Part shown: positions 50,621 through 60,100 of the stretch, piece after piece
Layout: every line of letters begins with the position of its first letter
Position numbering within the stretch: position 1 is the stretch's first letter
Assembly: GCF_002162355.1 (NCBI RefSeq)
Contig: NZ_CP021434.1
Coordinates: 1,024,501-1,088,500 of the forward strand
Length of the DNA stretch: 64,000 bases
From: Tumebacillus avium
Lineage (GTDB): Bacteria > Bacillota > Bacilli > Tumebacillales > Tumebacillaceae
Reading direction: 5' to 3'
Made by a program: the position numbers and the translations under genes
Notes under the pieces: generated by a model
What the model saw: only the letters and a program-made list of their open reading frames with translations
The model's database searches: none
What the model was told of the DNA's origin: nothing

Positions 50621-50764
50621 TTAGTCAGCGATCGGAGTGGTGATCGAAGATTGAACAACTGTGTCCAAGACAGGTGTGGTAATGGATGCTTCGTGAGAAG
50701 TTTGGTTCACGAAAGCTACGCCAAGTGCCAATACCGCCAGAACGGAAAAGATCACTTTTTTCAC
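50621..50764 (-). CDS. Candidate secreted signalling pro-peptide (Phr/NprX-like)
   Basis: A 47-residue peptide: basic start and hydrophobic signal helix (VKKVIFSVLAVLALGVAFVN), then a polar tail with two copies of a motif, SITTPVLD and SITTPIAD (the last eight residues). It starts at GTG (50764), overlapping the regulator stop codon by four bases (GTGA), with GAGGGGG 8 bases upstream. Exported pro-peptides directly after XRE-TPR genes are the hallmark of NprR/PlcR-type (RRNPP) systems. The mature signal is probably cut from the tail and re-imported; this is inferred. Confidence 0.75.
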   Translation of the reverse strand: MKKVIFSVLAVLALGVAFVNQTSHEASITTPVLDTVVQSSITTPIAD

Positions 50765-52047
50765 AGGTAAAGCCCCCTCACCCTTAGTCCTTCCCTCATA
50801 GTGGAAGTCATTTTTTGCATATACTCGCTCGCTTTGTCTAACTCGCCCCGCGACTCGTAGATGCTTACAATATGAGAATAACACTTGGAGGCCTCGACGT
50901 GCAAGCCGTATTTTTCAAAAAGCGCGACAGAACTTAACATATACTCCAATGCTCTTTCAAAGTTTTGAAGTTCTTGGTACATCACGCCCATCGTGCGGTA
51001 GACGAATGCACGCTCACGATGTTCTTTGCCCAGAAGTTCCAAGGCACGGAAGCACCATTTTTCGGCTTCTTGATAGTTCTTTTTGCGGAAGTAGACTGTC
51101 CCGATCTCCCCGTATACGTTGGCAACGAGGTCGGTTTCGTCCATCGCTTTGAACTCTTCGGCGCACTCTTCGAACTGTGTGATCGCTTCGTCATACTGAC
51201 CGAGTTCGTATTGCAGAATGCCGTAGTTTTTCTTCGCGACAACTTCATCGTAGCGGTTGTTGACGCTGCGGAACATGGTGATCGCGGTGCGGGTGGTATC
51301 CGCAGCTTGGGAATATTCGTTCATATGGTAGTAAGCGGTTGCAAGCGCCGTATAGGTTCGCCCCATCTGGAGCAGGTTCGGCGTGCCTTGCAGCGCGGTG
51401 ATCGCTTTTTTGTAATACTCGATCGCTTCCTGTACCTCCCCCAGGTACGCAAGCGTTGCCGCAAAGTTGTGGTAGAGCGAACCACGCGAAGAGTTGTCGA
51501 ACGATTCGCTTTTCGCAAGTTCTTTCATCGCTTGTTGGAAATAGTGTTTCGCCATGACATAGTCATGCTGTTCCATCTTGGCGCGGCCCAACCAGCGCAG
51601 CAGTTCAACCGCATGCGAACGGTCTTTGTCGAGCGCCACTTCTTCCAGCATCGATTCGAGCAGACGGGTAGCGTTGTCGAATTGCTTGGCATAAATATAC
51701 GCCGAAGCGAGCTCTTTGCGCACTTCGTTGCGGTCAACAGCCGGCTCGTCAGCCAAACCTTCCAAAACCTGAATCGCTTTGTCATATTGTTTAGCGGAAA
51801 TCAAAGACTTCGCCAGCTTGTGGCGAGTGTCATGTTCCAGTTTATCCTGCATATCCATCAAAAACTGGTCGATTGGCACGTCCAGTTTGCGCGAAATGCC
51901 TTCCAACAGTTTGAAGGAAGGATTCGCCTTGTCGCTCTCGATCTGTGAAATCATGCTCGGAGTAACAAGACCCTCTGCCAACTCGGTTTGCGTGATCCCC
52001 TTGCGCATGCGCCATTCCCGTATCTTTTGCCCCAGTGTCTTATTCAT
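50761..52047 (-). CDS. XRE-TPR regulator, candidate peptide receptor (RRNPP family)
   Basis: A 428-residue protein: XRE helix-turn-helix (IREWRMRKGITQTELAEGLV, SMISQIESDKANPSFKLLE, residues 8-55) then roughly nine TPR helical pairs to the end (KQYDKAIQVLEGLA, GQYDEAITQFEECAEE, NFERALEYMLSSVALFE). Length and order match NprR. The start at 52047 has GGAGG 7 bases upstream. The last codons overlap the pro-peptide gene. A palindrome TTAACGTTAA lies just upstream, possibly its own operator. Confidence 0.88.
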   Translation of the reverse strand: MNKTLGQKIREWRMRKGITQTELAEGLVTPSMISQIESDKANPSFKLLEGISRKLDVPIDQFLMDMQDKLEHDTRHKLAKSLISAKQYDKAIQVLEGLADEPAVDRNEVRKELASAYIYAKQFDNATRLLESMLEEVALDKDRSHAVELLRWLGRAKMEQHDYVMAKHYFQQAMKELAKSESFDNSSRGSLYHNFAATLAYLGEVQEAIEYYKKAITALQGTPNLLQMGRTYTALATAYYHMNEYSQAADTTRTAITMFRSVNNRYDEVVAKKNYGILQYELGQYDEAITQFEECAEEFKAMDETDLVANVYGEIGTVYFRKKNYQEAEKWCFRALELLGKEHRERAFVYRTMGVMYQELQNFERALEYMLSSVALFEKYGLHVEASKCYSHIVSIYESRGELDKASEYMQKMTSTMREGLRVRGLYL

Positions 52048-52092
52048 ATCCGTTCCTCCCCCAGGCGGTCTATCATTCACGAAGTAGTTTAC

Positions 52093-52102
52093 TTAACGTT
52101 AA
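52093..52102. promoter_or_regulatory. Palindrome near the regulator's promoter
   Basis: TTAACGTTAA, immediately downstream of a TATAAG -10-like element on the minus strand and 45 bases before the regulator start codon. Suitable as an auto-regulatory operator; not found before the paralog at 32039. Confidence 0.4.
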
Positions 52103-52176
52103 TCTTATACGATGCTTACGATAAATAAAAGTATATAATGCACATTCTGCCCACATTTTCGAAAGGCAAACCAACT

Positions 52177-53829
52177 TTACGCAAAATCGGGCTGTTCCCT
52201 TCGTGGTTTCAGTAATGAAATTCCGTATCCCACGACCAATGGCAGAACGAAGAAAATGGTGGCCGAAACGGCTTGAACAGCCTCTCCGGACAGGAACAAA
52301 GGAATGCACATCAGCACCGTATCGAACGTCACATGCGCAAAGATCACCGTCTCCAGTCCATAATGCAAGTAGCAATAGCCGATGATTACCCCAAAGATCG
52401 TCAGCTCGATGAACCGGGTGTAGATTGGGTAGATCGGATAAAGCGAATGTCCCAGCGCCCAGACCATCGCCGGGAGCAGCGCGGCGACGAAAGAGTATTT
52501 GAGGTAGCGTTTCAGGAACGTCACTCCGAACAGACGGTAGGTGATTTCCTCGGAAATACCGGCGAACCACGCCAAGAGCGGAAACAGGGCGGGCACCCAC
52601 ATGTTGGCGGGCGACATCGAGAGGTCATTTTCATACCAGACCCCAAAATAGTTCTCTCCTATAAAGTAGAACAATCCTTGGAAGCCCATCCAGGCAAACG
52701 CCAGCGCATACCCGCGTTTGGCGGCGGAGCGCATGCGGTCACTCCATTCCGGGTCACGCCGGTTCAGCCAGAGCGACGGTTTGACTTCGCGCACCAGCAT
52801 GCCGCCGGTCATCGTCAGCGGATAGTTGCTCGCCCCGATCCAGACCGAGGTGACGACCGCGAGTCCAATCGCCAGTGCGCCGGTCAGGAGCAGGCTCATC
52901 ATGCCGCCTTCGTCGAGGGCCTGGGCGCGGAGCAGAGGCCATTGGTTGACGTTGCTCACCGCGTAGAGGACGAAGACGAGCAGGGACAGTCCTAGGCTCG
53001 ACCAGTAGGGGCGCTTCTGCTGGAGCAGGAACAGGAAGACAAACGCGAACACCAGCAGCAGGAACGACCCGAGCAGGCTGACTCCGGTCAGGAGCGCAGC
53101 GTACAGCGTCTGCCGGTCATGCCATTCGGTAAACGCGTCGGGGACGTAATAGGCGGTGGTCACTTCGGTGACTTGTGCGCCGTTCAGGTACACATCGTAG
53201 TAGAGCTCCGATTCGCCGACTTTGTACTTCGTGTCCTGCCAGGAGAAGCTCAAGGAGTTGGAGCGGTATCCCTCGTCGCTTTCCAGCACTTCCGCTTCGT
53301 CGAGCATCTCCTCTTCTGTGGTGAGCAGTTCCAGGCGCGACAAGTCGACGCCAAGCTCTCGGAGGGCTTGTAGAGCTTTCTGCAAGCCGGCTTTTCCGGT
53401 GATTTCCGTATTCGTATCAAGAGCCGGACGGTAATAGCCCAGCACCTTGCCGCTTTTCAGGTCATGGTAGGTCTCATAAGTAAAAGCTTCTGTACCGCGC
53501 TGCGCTTGCTCGTTGTAGAAAATCACGTGCCAATAGGTGACGGGCGCGTTGTCGGGCGCTTGCTTCTCAAACGCTGTATGCAAGTCCTCTTTGCTGAGGT
53601 AGCCGTCCATGCTTTCCGCGCTTTCCATCACCGCGCTGACTTTGTATTTGGACAGGTCGATGTTTTCTTGCTTCCAGGTAGCTTGAGCCTTGAGGATCAC
53701 GTCGTCGCGGGAGAGCATTTTCCACTCCTGCGCCGCGAACAGATCTTGCCAGGAGAAGACGAAATACATGATCAGGCCCAAGATGCCAAGTATCCATAAA
53801 AGGCGGTCGCCCCGCTTTTTCATCCCCAT
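52177..53829 (-). CDS. CPBP-family intramembrane metalloprotease with extracytoplasmic domain
   Basis: A 550-residue protein: TM helix near residues 10-30, a roughly 200-residue outer region (40-235), then about seven helices with the CPBP/Abi motifs EEITYRLFG, WALGHSLYP and HVTFD (Glu-Glu, His, His ligands). CPBP enzymes cut membrane proteins or prenylated peptides, and some process or protect against peptides. It lies divergently ordered next to the regulator/pro-peptide pair, on the same strand upstream, so a part in signal maturation is possible but unproven. GGAGG lies 6 bases before the ATG. Confidence 0.82.
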   Translation of the reverse strand: MGMKKRGDRLLWILGILGLIMYFVFSWQDLFAAQEWKMLSRDDVILKAQATWKQENIDLSKYKVSAVMESAESMDGYLSKEDLHTAFEKQAPDNAPVTYWHVIFYNEQAQRGTEAFTYETYHDLKSGKVLGYYRPALDTNTEITGKAGLQKALQALRELGVDLSRLELLTTEEEMLDEAEVLESDEGYRSNSLSFSWQDTKYKVGESELYYDVYLNGAQVTEVTTAYYVPDAFTEWHDRQTLYAALLTGVSLLGSFLLLVFAFVFLFLLQQKRPYWSSLGLSLLVFVLYAVSNVNQWPLLRAQALDEGGMMSLLLTGALAIGLAVVTSVWIGASNYPLTMTGGMLVREVKPSLWLNRRDPEWSDRMRSAAKRGYALAFAWMGFQGLFYFIGENYFGVWYENDLSMSPANMWVPALFPLLAWFAGISEEITYRLFGVTFLKRYLKYSFVAALLPAMVWALGHSLYPIYPIYTRFIELTIFGVIIGYCYLHYGLETVIFAHVTFDTVLMCIPLFLSGEAVQAVSATIFFVLPLVVGYGISLLKPRREQPDFA

Positions 53830-53899
53830 GCTGTTCCTCCTCGATCTTGTTTCTTATCTGCCAGTGTATACCATCGGCTGGCTCCGCATTCTTGCTGTT

Positions 53900-55249
53900 T
53901 CACATCACGTGGTACTGTGCTGCGAGACCTTCCAGCCACCAGCTCAGTCCAATCACCGCTGCAACGATCGGCACCAACGCCCGCGGGGATGTCCACAGAT
54001 AGCGCAGCACGTACGCCGCCAATAGAATGATGAACGGCATCGCGGGCAGTTGGTAGCGGGTCTGCACGAAGAAGATGGAGATCGTGCCGAGGAAATACCC
54101 GGCGATCAGGACGGGCAGCAGCGCTTGGCGATCCCGCCAGCAGGCGAGGACTGCGCCGACCAGTCCCAGCGACATCAAGGTCCATTGATAGCGGGCTAGA
54201 AATGGCTTGGAGTACAACGGGATGCGGTACCATTCGTAAGGGTCGGCGATCCAGTCTTTGTGTGCAGACAGGTACATCTGGAACCGCTGCCAAGTCAAGC
54301 CGGCAAATTGGCCAGGGTTGTTGAGTATCCATGCTTGGCCTGCGTCTTTCATGATCGCGTCCCGTTCAGTGTCCGACTTATCGCCGGCCATCGCGTTATG
54401 AAAAGCAGGGAGGTCGTAGATCTTCTCGGTAAAAATGCCGTCCGCATAGTCGTTGTTGCCGATCAGCAGGTTGAGCCCGGCGGTGGTGTCGATGAGGACG
54501 AACTGTTGTTGTTCGATCGCATTGCGGATCGTCCACGGTGCGATCACCGCCGCCATGACCAGCGCCATCAGCCCAAGCCGCCCCCAAGTCGGGCGGGGCA
54601 GGCGGACCGTCTTGGCGGCCAGCATCAGCCAGATGACGGCGATAACCGGCAGCAGCAAGGCCACCGAGCGGGTCAGCGCGGCGAGGCCAAACAGGGCGCC
54701 TGCGAGGAGGTACCAAGAGAGCTTGCCGTCCTGTGCGCCGCAGAGAAAGGCGTACAGCGCGTATGTAAACAAGGCCAGAAAAAGCGACTCGGTCAGCAGC
54801 ACACCCGAGTACCCGATAAACGGCACATACAGTGCGCCGATCAGCAGGGCGAGCAAAGCGACTTGGCTGTCAAACAAGCGCCGTCCAATCAAATAAATGG
54901 CAAACAGCGTCGCCACCGACAAAAGCGATTGCACGCCGTATACCATGCGGTATTTGTGTCCAAAGAGATCATACAAGCCGCCGAGAAACAGCACATACCC
55001 GGGAGCGCGATAAGTGGCGCCGTGTTCTTGGCCGGTCACAAACGTGCCTTCCTCCGCCAGCTTCACCGCCCGTTGGTCATAATCCCCCATATCCGAGATC
55101 GGTTTCACGTCCAGCCCGGAGATATATTCAAGCCGCATCCATAAGGAAACCAGCAAAACAAGTACGATCATAACCATACTCCAAGATGGTCTGCGCAACA
55201 CCAAAGCCCACTCCCCTTCCACAGCAGATGTGGTACTTTTTGTAAGCAT
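53900..55249 (-). CDS. GT39-like membrane glycosyltransferase, second copy
   Basis: A 449-residue GT-C protein with about ten membrane helices and an acidic first loop (PISDMGDYDQRAVKLAEEGT, then GATYRAPGYVLFLGGLYDLF). It shares architecture, though not close sequence, with the protein at 49067-50440. Likely donor is a polyprenyl-phosphate sugar; acceptor unknown. Confidence 0.82.
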   Translation of the reverse strand: MLTKSTTSAVEGEWALVLRRPSWSMVMIVLVLLVSLWMRLEYISGLDVKPISDMGDYDQRAVKLAEEGTFVTGQEHGATYRAPGYVLFLGGLYDLFGHKYRMVYGVQSLLSVATLFAIYLIGRRLFDSQVALLALLIGALYVPFIGYSGVLLTESLFLALFTYALYAFLCGAQDGKLSWYLLAGALFGLAALTRSVALLLPVIAVIWLMLAAKTVRLPRPTWGRLGLMALVMAAVIAPWTIRNAIEQQQFVLIDTTAGLNLLIGNNDYADGIFTEKIYDLPAFHNAMAGDKSDTERDAIMKDAGQAWILNNPGQFAGLTWQRFQMYLSAHKDWIADPYEWYRIPLYSKPFLARYQWTLMSLGLVGAVLACWRDRQALLPVLIAGYFLGTISIFFVQTRYQLPAMPFIILLAAYVLRYLWTSPRALVPIVAAVIGLSWWLEGLAAQYHVM

Positions 55250-55280
55250 ACCCTATTCCACACTTATTTCCAAGGAAATA

Positions 55281-55306
55281 AAAAACGCACCTGACGACAG
55301 GTGCGT
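55281..55306 (-). terminator. Terminator beyond the minisatellite
   Basis: ACGCACCTG-TCGT-CAGGTGCGT stem followed by T6 on the minus strand. It would end S41-protease mRNA that reads through the repeat array. Confidence 0.88.
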
Positions 55307-55321
55307 GTCGAAAAAATGATT

Positions 55322-55504
55322 GATGCTCTTGATGCTCTTGATGCTCTTGATGCTCTTGATGCTCTTGATGCTCTTGATGCTCTTGATGCTCTTGATGCTC
55401 TTGATGCTCTTGATGCTCTTGATGCTCTTGATGCTCTTGATGCTCTTGATGCTCTTGATGCTCTTGATGCTCTTGATGCTCTTGATGCTCTTGATGCTCT
55501 TGAT
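55322..55504. repeat. 9-bp minisatellite, 20 perfect copies
   Basis: Twenty uninterrupted copies of GATGCTCTT (55322-55501) plus a partial GAT. It lies between the S41 protease stop codon and a terminator, so the mRNA would carry (AAGAGCATC)20. The array is open in several frames (KSI or LDA repeats), but no ribosome site supports translation. Perfect copies imply recent expansion and likely length variation between strains. Confidence 0.95.
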
Positions 55505-55565
55505 ATTCGTAAAAAACTCTTTTATAAAAAATCTCTCCCCCGACAGGGGTCGTGTAAAAGGTCTC

Positions 55566-57041
55566 TTAATCCGCCTGAATAACAACAGCACCACTAACAG
55601 ATTCAACTCCACCATCCAGTACAGTCTTCAACGCATCCACCGACAGATAGCTCACCCCGTTCCGCAAACGCACCTGCCCTTTCAAACCAGTATCGCGGCC
55701 CTCGACGAACACCTTGCCACTGCCCAGCTCAATTCGCACCGCATGACCCTCCAGCGTAAACTCGACGGAGTTGGTCTTCGCCACCCAGTTCACTTCCGAG
55801 CCAAACGCCTCCACCACATACCGCAGCGGCAGGAAATCCCGTCCTCCCTCAACCAAAAGCTTCGGCACATCTAGCAACTGGTTGCCATTCAGATTCCCCA
55901 CACCGCCTTGCTTCTGCAGCGTCAAAGTCTGCACCCGACCCGGCAGCAAGTTCTGTACCCCGGCATTGACCATGACGCTTTGCGAAGTGAGACGAAGATC
56001 CGGCGACAAACCAACTTTTTGGATCGAAGTCCCATCCCCCAGCTCCCACGCATCGACCGACAGCTTCAGCACCCCGCCATTCGGCAGCGGAAACGGCTCC
56101 TGCATCGTCCCTTTGCCGTATGTCTGCGTCCCGATCAACGCCGCCCGTTCATTCACCTGCAACGCACCAGCCAGCATCTCCGACGCGCTGGCGGTGTGCT
56201 CATCGACCAGCACCGCCAGCGGCATCTCCTCCGTGCCCAGCTCATCCGCGCCAATCGCCTGCAAGCCGCCTTCCTCGTCATGCACCACCAGCAGATTGCC
56301 TTCCGTCAAGAAATGATCGGCAATCTCCAACGCCGGCAGCACCGACCCGCCGCCATTGCCGCGCAAGTCGAGCACGATGCCATTCGTCGACGTCGCCTCC
56401 AGCTCCGCATACGCCTCAAAAAACTCCTGCGACGTATTCCCGCCAAAGGTCAAGATGCGCAGATACCCCACACCATCGCCCAAGTCCTTCGCCGTCACGG
56501 TCGGCAGCGAGATCGCCTCCCGCACCACCATGACCTCACGCGGCGCTGCACTGCCCCGTGCGATGGTAACGACCGTCTCCGTCCCGGCCTTCCCGCGCAG
56601 CACCGCTGCCACGCTGTCCGCCGTTTTCCCGTTCATCGCCTGACCATCCACCGCGAGGATCACATCGCCCGCCTGCAGACCCGCCTTTTTCGCAGGCGAC
56701 CCTTCATAGACCTCCGTGATCAACACCTCGCCGCTCTTGGCCGCATTCAGCGACGCCCCGATCCCCGCGTACTGGTTGTCGAGCGCCTGCATGAACTCCT
56801 CGTATTCCTCCGGTGTCATGTACGACGTAAACGGGTCCTGGAGCACGTCCAGCATCCCTTTGATCGCACCTTGCAGCACCTTGTCTTCATCCGGATGTGT
56901 ATAATGACTGCCGACGAGCAACTGATACAGCTCCAGCAGCGTTTCAGCTCGTTCATCTGTCTCCGCCGACACCGCGCCCGCCTGTCCAAACAACAGCGAC
57001 ACGCTCAGCGCCGAAGAGATCAGCAATGGTTTCCAACGCAT
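55566..57041 (-). CDS. S41 carboxy-terminal processing protease with stalk-like C-terminal domain
   Basis: A 491-residue secreted CtpA-type protease: signal peptide (to about residue 27), PDZ domain (GVLITEVYEGSPAKKAGLQA region, about 95-175), S41 core with catalytic Ser in HTASASEMLAGAL and Lys in GTQTYGKGTMQ, and a C-terminal copper-amine-oxidase-N-like domain (GRDFLPLRYVVEAFGSEVNW). The start at 57041 has AAGGGGG 7 bases upstream, and this site lies in the 3' arm of the terminator of the upstream SLH gene. Confidence 0.9.
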   Translation of the reverse strand: MRWKPLLISSALSVSLLFGQAGAVSAETDERAETLLELYQLLVGSHYTHPDEDKVLQGAIKGMLDVLQDPFTSYMTPEEYEEFMQALDNQYAGIGASLNAAKSGEVLITEVYEGSPAKKAGLQAGDVILAVDGQAMNGKTADSVAAVLRGKAGTETVVTIARGSAAPREVMVVREAISLPTVTAKDLGDGVGYLRILTFGGNTSQEFFEAYAELEATSTNGIVLDLRGNGGGSVLPALEIADHFLTEGNLLVVHDEEGGLQAIGADELGTEEMPLAVLVDEHTASASEMLAGALQVNERAALIGTQTYGKGTMQEPFPLPNGGVLKLSVDAWELGDGTSIQKVGLSPDLRLTSQSVMVNAGVQNLLPGRVQTLTLQKQGGVGNLNGNQLLDVPKLLVEGGRDFLPLRYVVEAFGSEVNWVAKTNSVEFTLEGHAVRIELGSGKVFVEGRDTGLKGQVRLRNGVSYLSVDALKTVLDGGVESVSGAVVIQAD

Positions 57042-57042
57042 G

Positions 57043-57086
57043 AAAAAACCCCCTTTCCGACTCTATTCGAGCCAGACAGGGGGTTT
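57043..57086 (-). terminator. Terminator of the SLH gene, containing the S41 ribosome site
   Basis: AAACCCCCT...AGGGGGTTTTTT with a 20-base loop. The 3' arm AAGGGGG is also the Shine-Dalgarno of the S41 protease gene, whose ATG follows the U-run after one base. Folding would both end transcription and hide the site. Confidence 0.75.
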
Positions 57087-57100
57087 CCTGCTCTGCGTCC

Positions 57101-60100
57101 TTACAGACGCTTCATTTTGCGCATTACTTTTTCGGTGATGATCGCTGCATCCGCACGGTTCAGGAACGCATGCGGGTCGAAGCGATAGGTCTTCTTCTTC
57201 TGCGAGCCGGTCAGCTTGTTTTCGATGCCGACGATGATGCCTTCCTTCGCCACGGCGGTGATCGACGATACTGCATAGTAGTCGACGGTGCCTGCGTCGG
57301 TAAACAGCTTCTGCAGGTTTGGAATCTCCTTGTTCGTATCCGGGTTGACCTTGAGGTTCATCGCCCGAGCGATCATGACTGCCGCTTGTTCACGGGTCAA
57401 GCTCTGGTTCGGAGCGAAGAGACGCGGGCCAACGCCGCGGATCATCCCGCGTTTCACCGCGGTCTCGATGTAGCGGTAGTCGTACAGCGAGCCTGCGATG
57501 TATTCCTTTGGAACGTCGTTAAACGTCGGGTTCAACGGGTCGTAGGACAACGGCAGATCCAGCATTTTGACCATCATCGTCGCGAACTCGCCGCGCGTGA
57601 TGTTGTCATATACGCCAAATTCATTGTTGTTCTTCGGCAGCATGACGCCTTTTGCAAACATCGTTTCCAGATGGTTACGCGCATAGGAGTGGCCGATCAC
57701 ATCATTGAACGAATACGCATCATAGAACACCGCATAGTAGCCAAATCCGTCAAAGGAAGCGGTGACCGTCTTCTTGCCGGTGTCCACGACGCCGCCGAGG
57801 TTCTTCCACGTGTTGTTGTAGAAGCGCCAGATCGACAGCTTCGGCGCGGTGACGTTACGAATGTCTTCATTGTACTTTAACGTGATGTTGCCGCGCTGCG
57901 ACGGTTCCATCCACTTGTTTGCGGTACGGGTGTAGAACTCATAGCCAACGTTGTACGGATGCTGGCCGTGTACGGTCGACCACTGGCTCGGGGTCACCGC
58001 ATCGAAGTAACCTGCATCCACCCAGAACAGCTTGGATGCGTAGCCAAAGTGTGACGGAACGGACAGCAGGTCGGCTGCGATATCCATCGGCGAGATGTCG
58101 CGGATATCGCCGTCATCGTTGTACTTCTTCAAGGTGCGGCCGTCTGTGCGGTCCGCGATGCCAAACAGGATGTTCTGCGAGTCGAACAGGTCCACCGTGC
58201 GCGCATCTTGGCCCGGCGTGTTGTTGACTTGGCGCAGGAACGTATTTTTCGGCAAGGACAGGATCAGGTCGCTGTTGAACACTTTGACCGAACCGGCCTT
58301 CGGAATGGTGGTCTTAAACTGGCCGCCAATCGTGTTCGAAGCTGCATAGTTCACTTCAAACTCGCCGTCCAACTTCTGTGTGCCGCGCATGACGGTGAAC
58401 TTGACCTTGTTGATGCCTGCCTTCATGTTGCGCAGTTCGTAGCGGAAGATATCGTCCGCTTCCTTCTGCATCGCTACTTTGCCGATCAGCACGCTGTCCG
58501 CGCCTTCTGCCTGGATCGCGATGTTCAAGAAGTTCTGGTTGACCACGCGCTCATTCGGCAGTTTCGGAGACAAGATGATGAACGGAGACAGCTCGCGGGT
58601 GATCGCCAGCGTCGAAGCGACGCTTGCGCTTTCCAAGTTCGCCTGAATCGTGATCGAGCGCAGGCCGCTGGACGGCAACAGGTGCTTGATCAGGCGCAGC
58701 GTGTAGCGGCGCTCCAGCGGATCGTACGAGTCGATGTGCAGCACGCGGTCGTCATCGGAGATGAGGGTGCCGGAGCTGTCATTCTCAGCGGTGATCAGCT
58801 GCGAACCGTCGACGGTGACAACCACTTCGTCAACGTTGGTCACGGTAAACAGGATGTCCGCTTCTTTCTCGTTGGTCACGTATTGCAGCGCGCCCGTGTT
58901 CTGGAACTTCAGATTCGGGTCATTGACCAGCGGAGACAGCGGATCATGCGGCACCGGCTTGATGTCGGTGATCACCGGCACCTGCTCGGAGAACAGGTAG
59001 ACGGTGTAGGTCGTGGTGACCGGAACGCCGTTCGCGACACCCGACACGGTGATCAGGTTCGGGCCGTTGACGAGCAGCATGTCACTCGGCACGACAAACG
59101 TAAAGTTGCCTTGCGCGTCGATCGTCGTCGCCGGAGCCAGGTGGTCGATCAGGCGCACGGAGCGGCCGTTGATCTTCACCTGAACGGACGATTGGTCCGG
59201 GTCGCTGCCCGTGTTGTTGAAGTTGACCAGACGGCCTTTTAAAGTCGTGAATTTGCGCGGATCGTTCTCATCCGCCGGGTAGGTGCCGTTGGTGTTAAAC
59301 ACCTTGCCGTTGTACAGGTTGTTCAATTGAATGAACGGAGCCGGCACGTAGTTTACGCGCACCGTTTGCGTCTCTGTGCCGCCCGCCGAAGTGACGGTGA
59401 CGGTCAAGACTTGCTCACCCGCCGGCAAATTGTTGATCTTGAAGGCAACATCGCCGTCATCGGTGAGCTTCTTGCTGTAGTTAAAGACAGCAGCCGGAAC
59501 GGTCACGCCGTTTTGAGTGGACGACAGAGTGACGTCGGCGATGTCAAACGTATTCTCGATCTGCGCTTCCAGCCAGATCGGCAGCTCGAAGATCGTCGTG
59601 TTGTCTGCAAAGACGGTGCTGGAATCATACGTTACTTCGGTCGGTGTTTCCACCACGTTGTAGATCTGGTTCAGCGCCGAGATATAAGCGGTGTTCGCAT
59701 TGCGATAGTTGAACGCGACCGGATAGCTCGCGTTCTGCGTGCCGTACGTGCCGCGCACGAGCAGTCGCCACGGACCGTTCATCGTAATGTTCGCATCGGT
59801 CGTGGAGGTGTACGAGAAGACCGTGTGGCCCGCCGTCGTCGTCTCACGCGTGACCGTGGTCGCAAACGTGATCGGAATCGGGTTGGAGCCATCGTACAGT
59901 TCCAAAGTGATCGCCGGGTCCGGCGGGGTGGTGTTGTCGGTAGCAAAGATGAGCTGGCCGGAGATGCGGCCGTTCAGCGTACCGCCGCTGTTCGGACCAA
60001 CCGTCGGAGAGTTGTCCAGCACGACCGGGTTCGGCGTGCCGCCGGAGTTCTCAATACGGTTGTTGTAAGCGGTCGGGAAGCCGTTGAAGTAGACGAGCTG

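Noticed and set aside
55322-55504. Tandem repeat considered as a CRISPR array
   Set aside because: Nine-base units with no spacers and no cas genes.
55253-55615. Open frames through the 9-bp array (KSI or LDA repeats)
   Set aside because: Any 9-bp array without stop codons is open in several frames; there is no ribosome site, and one frame begins inside the protease gene.
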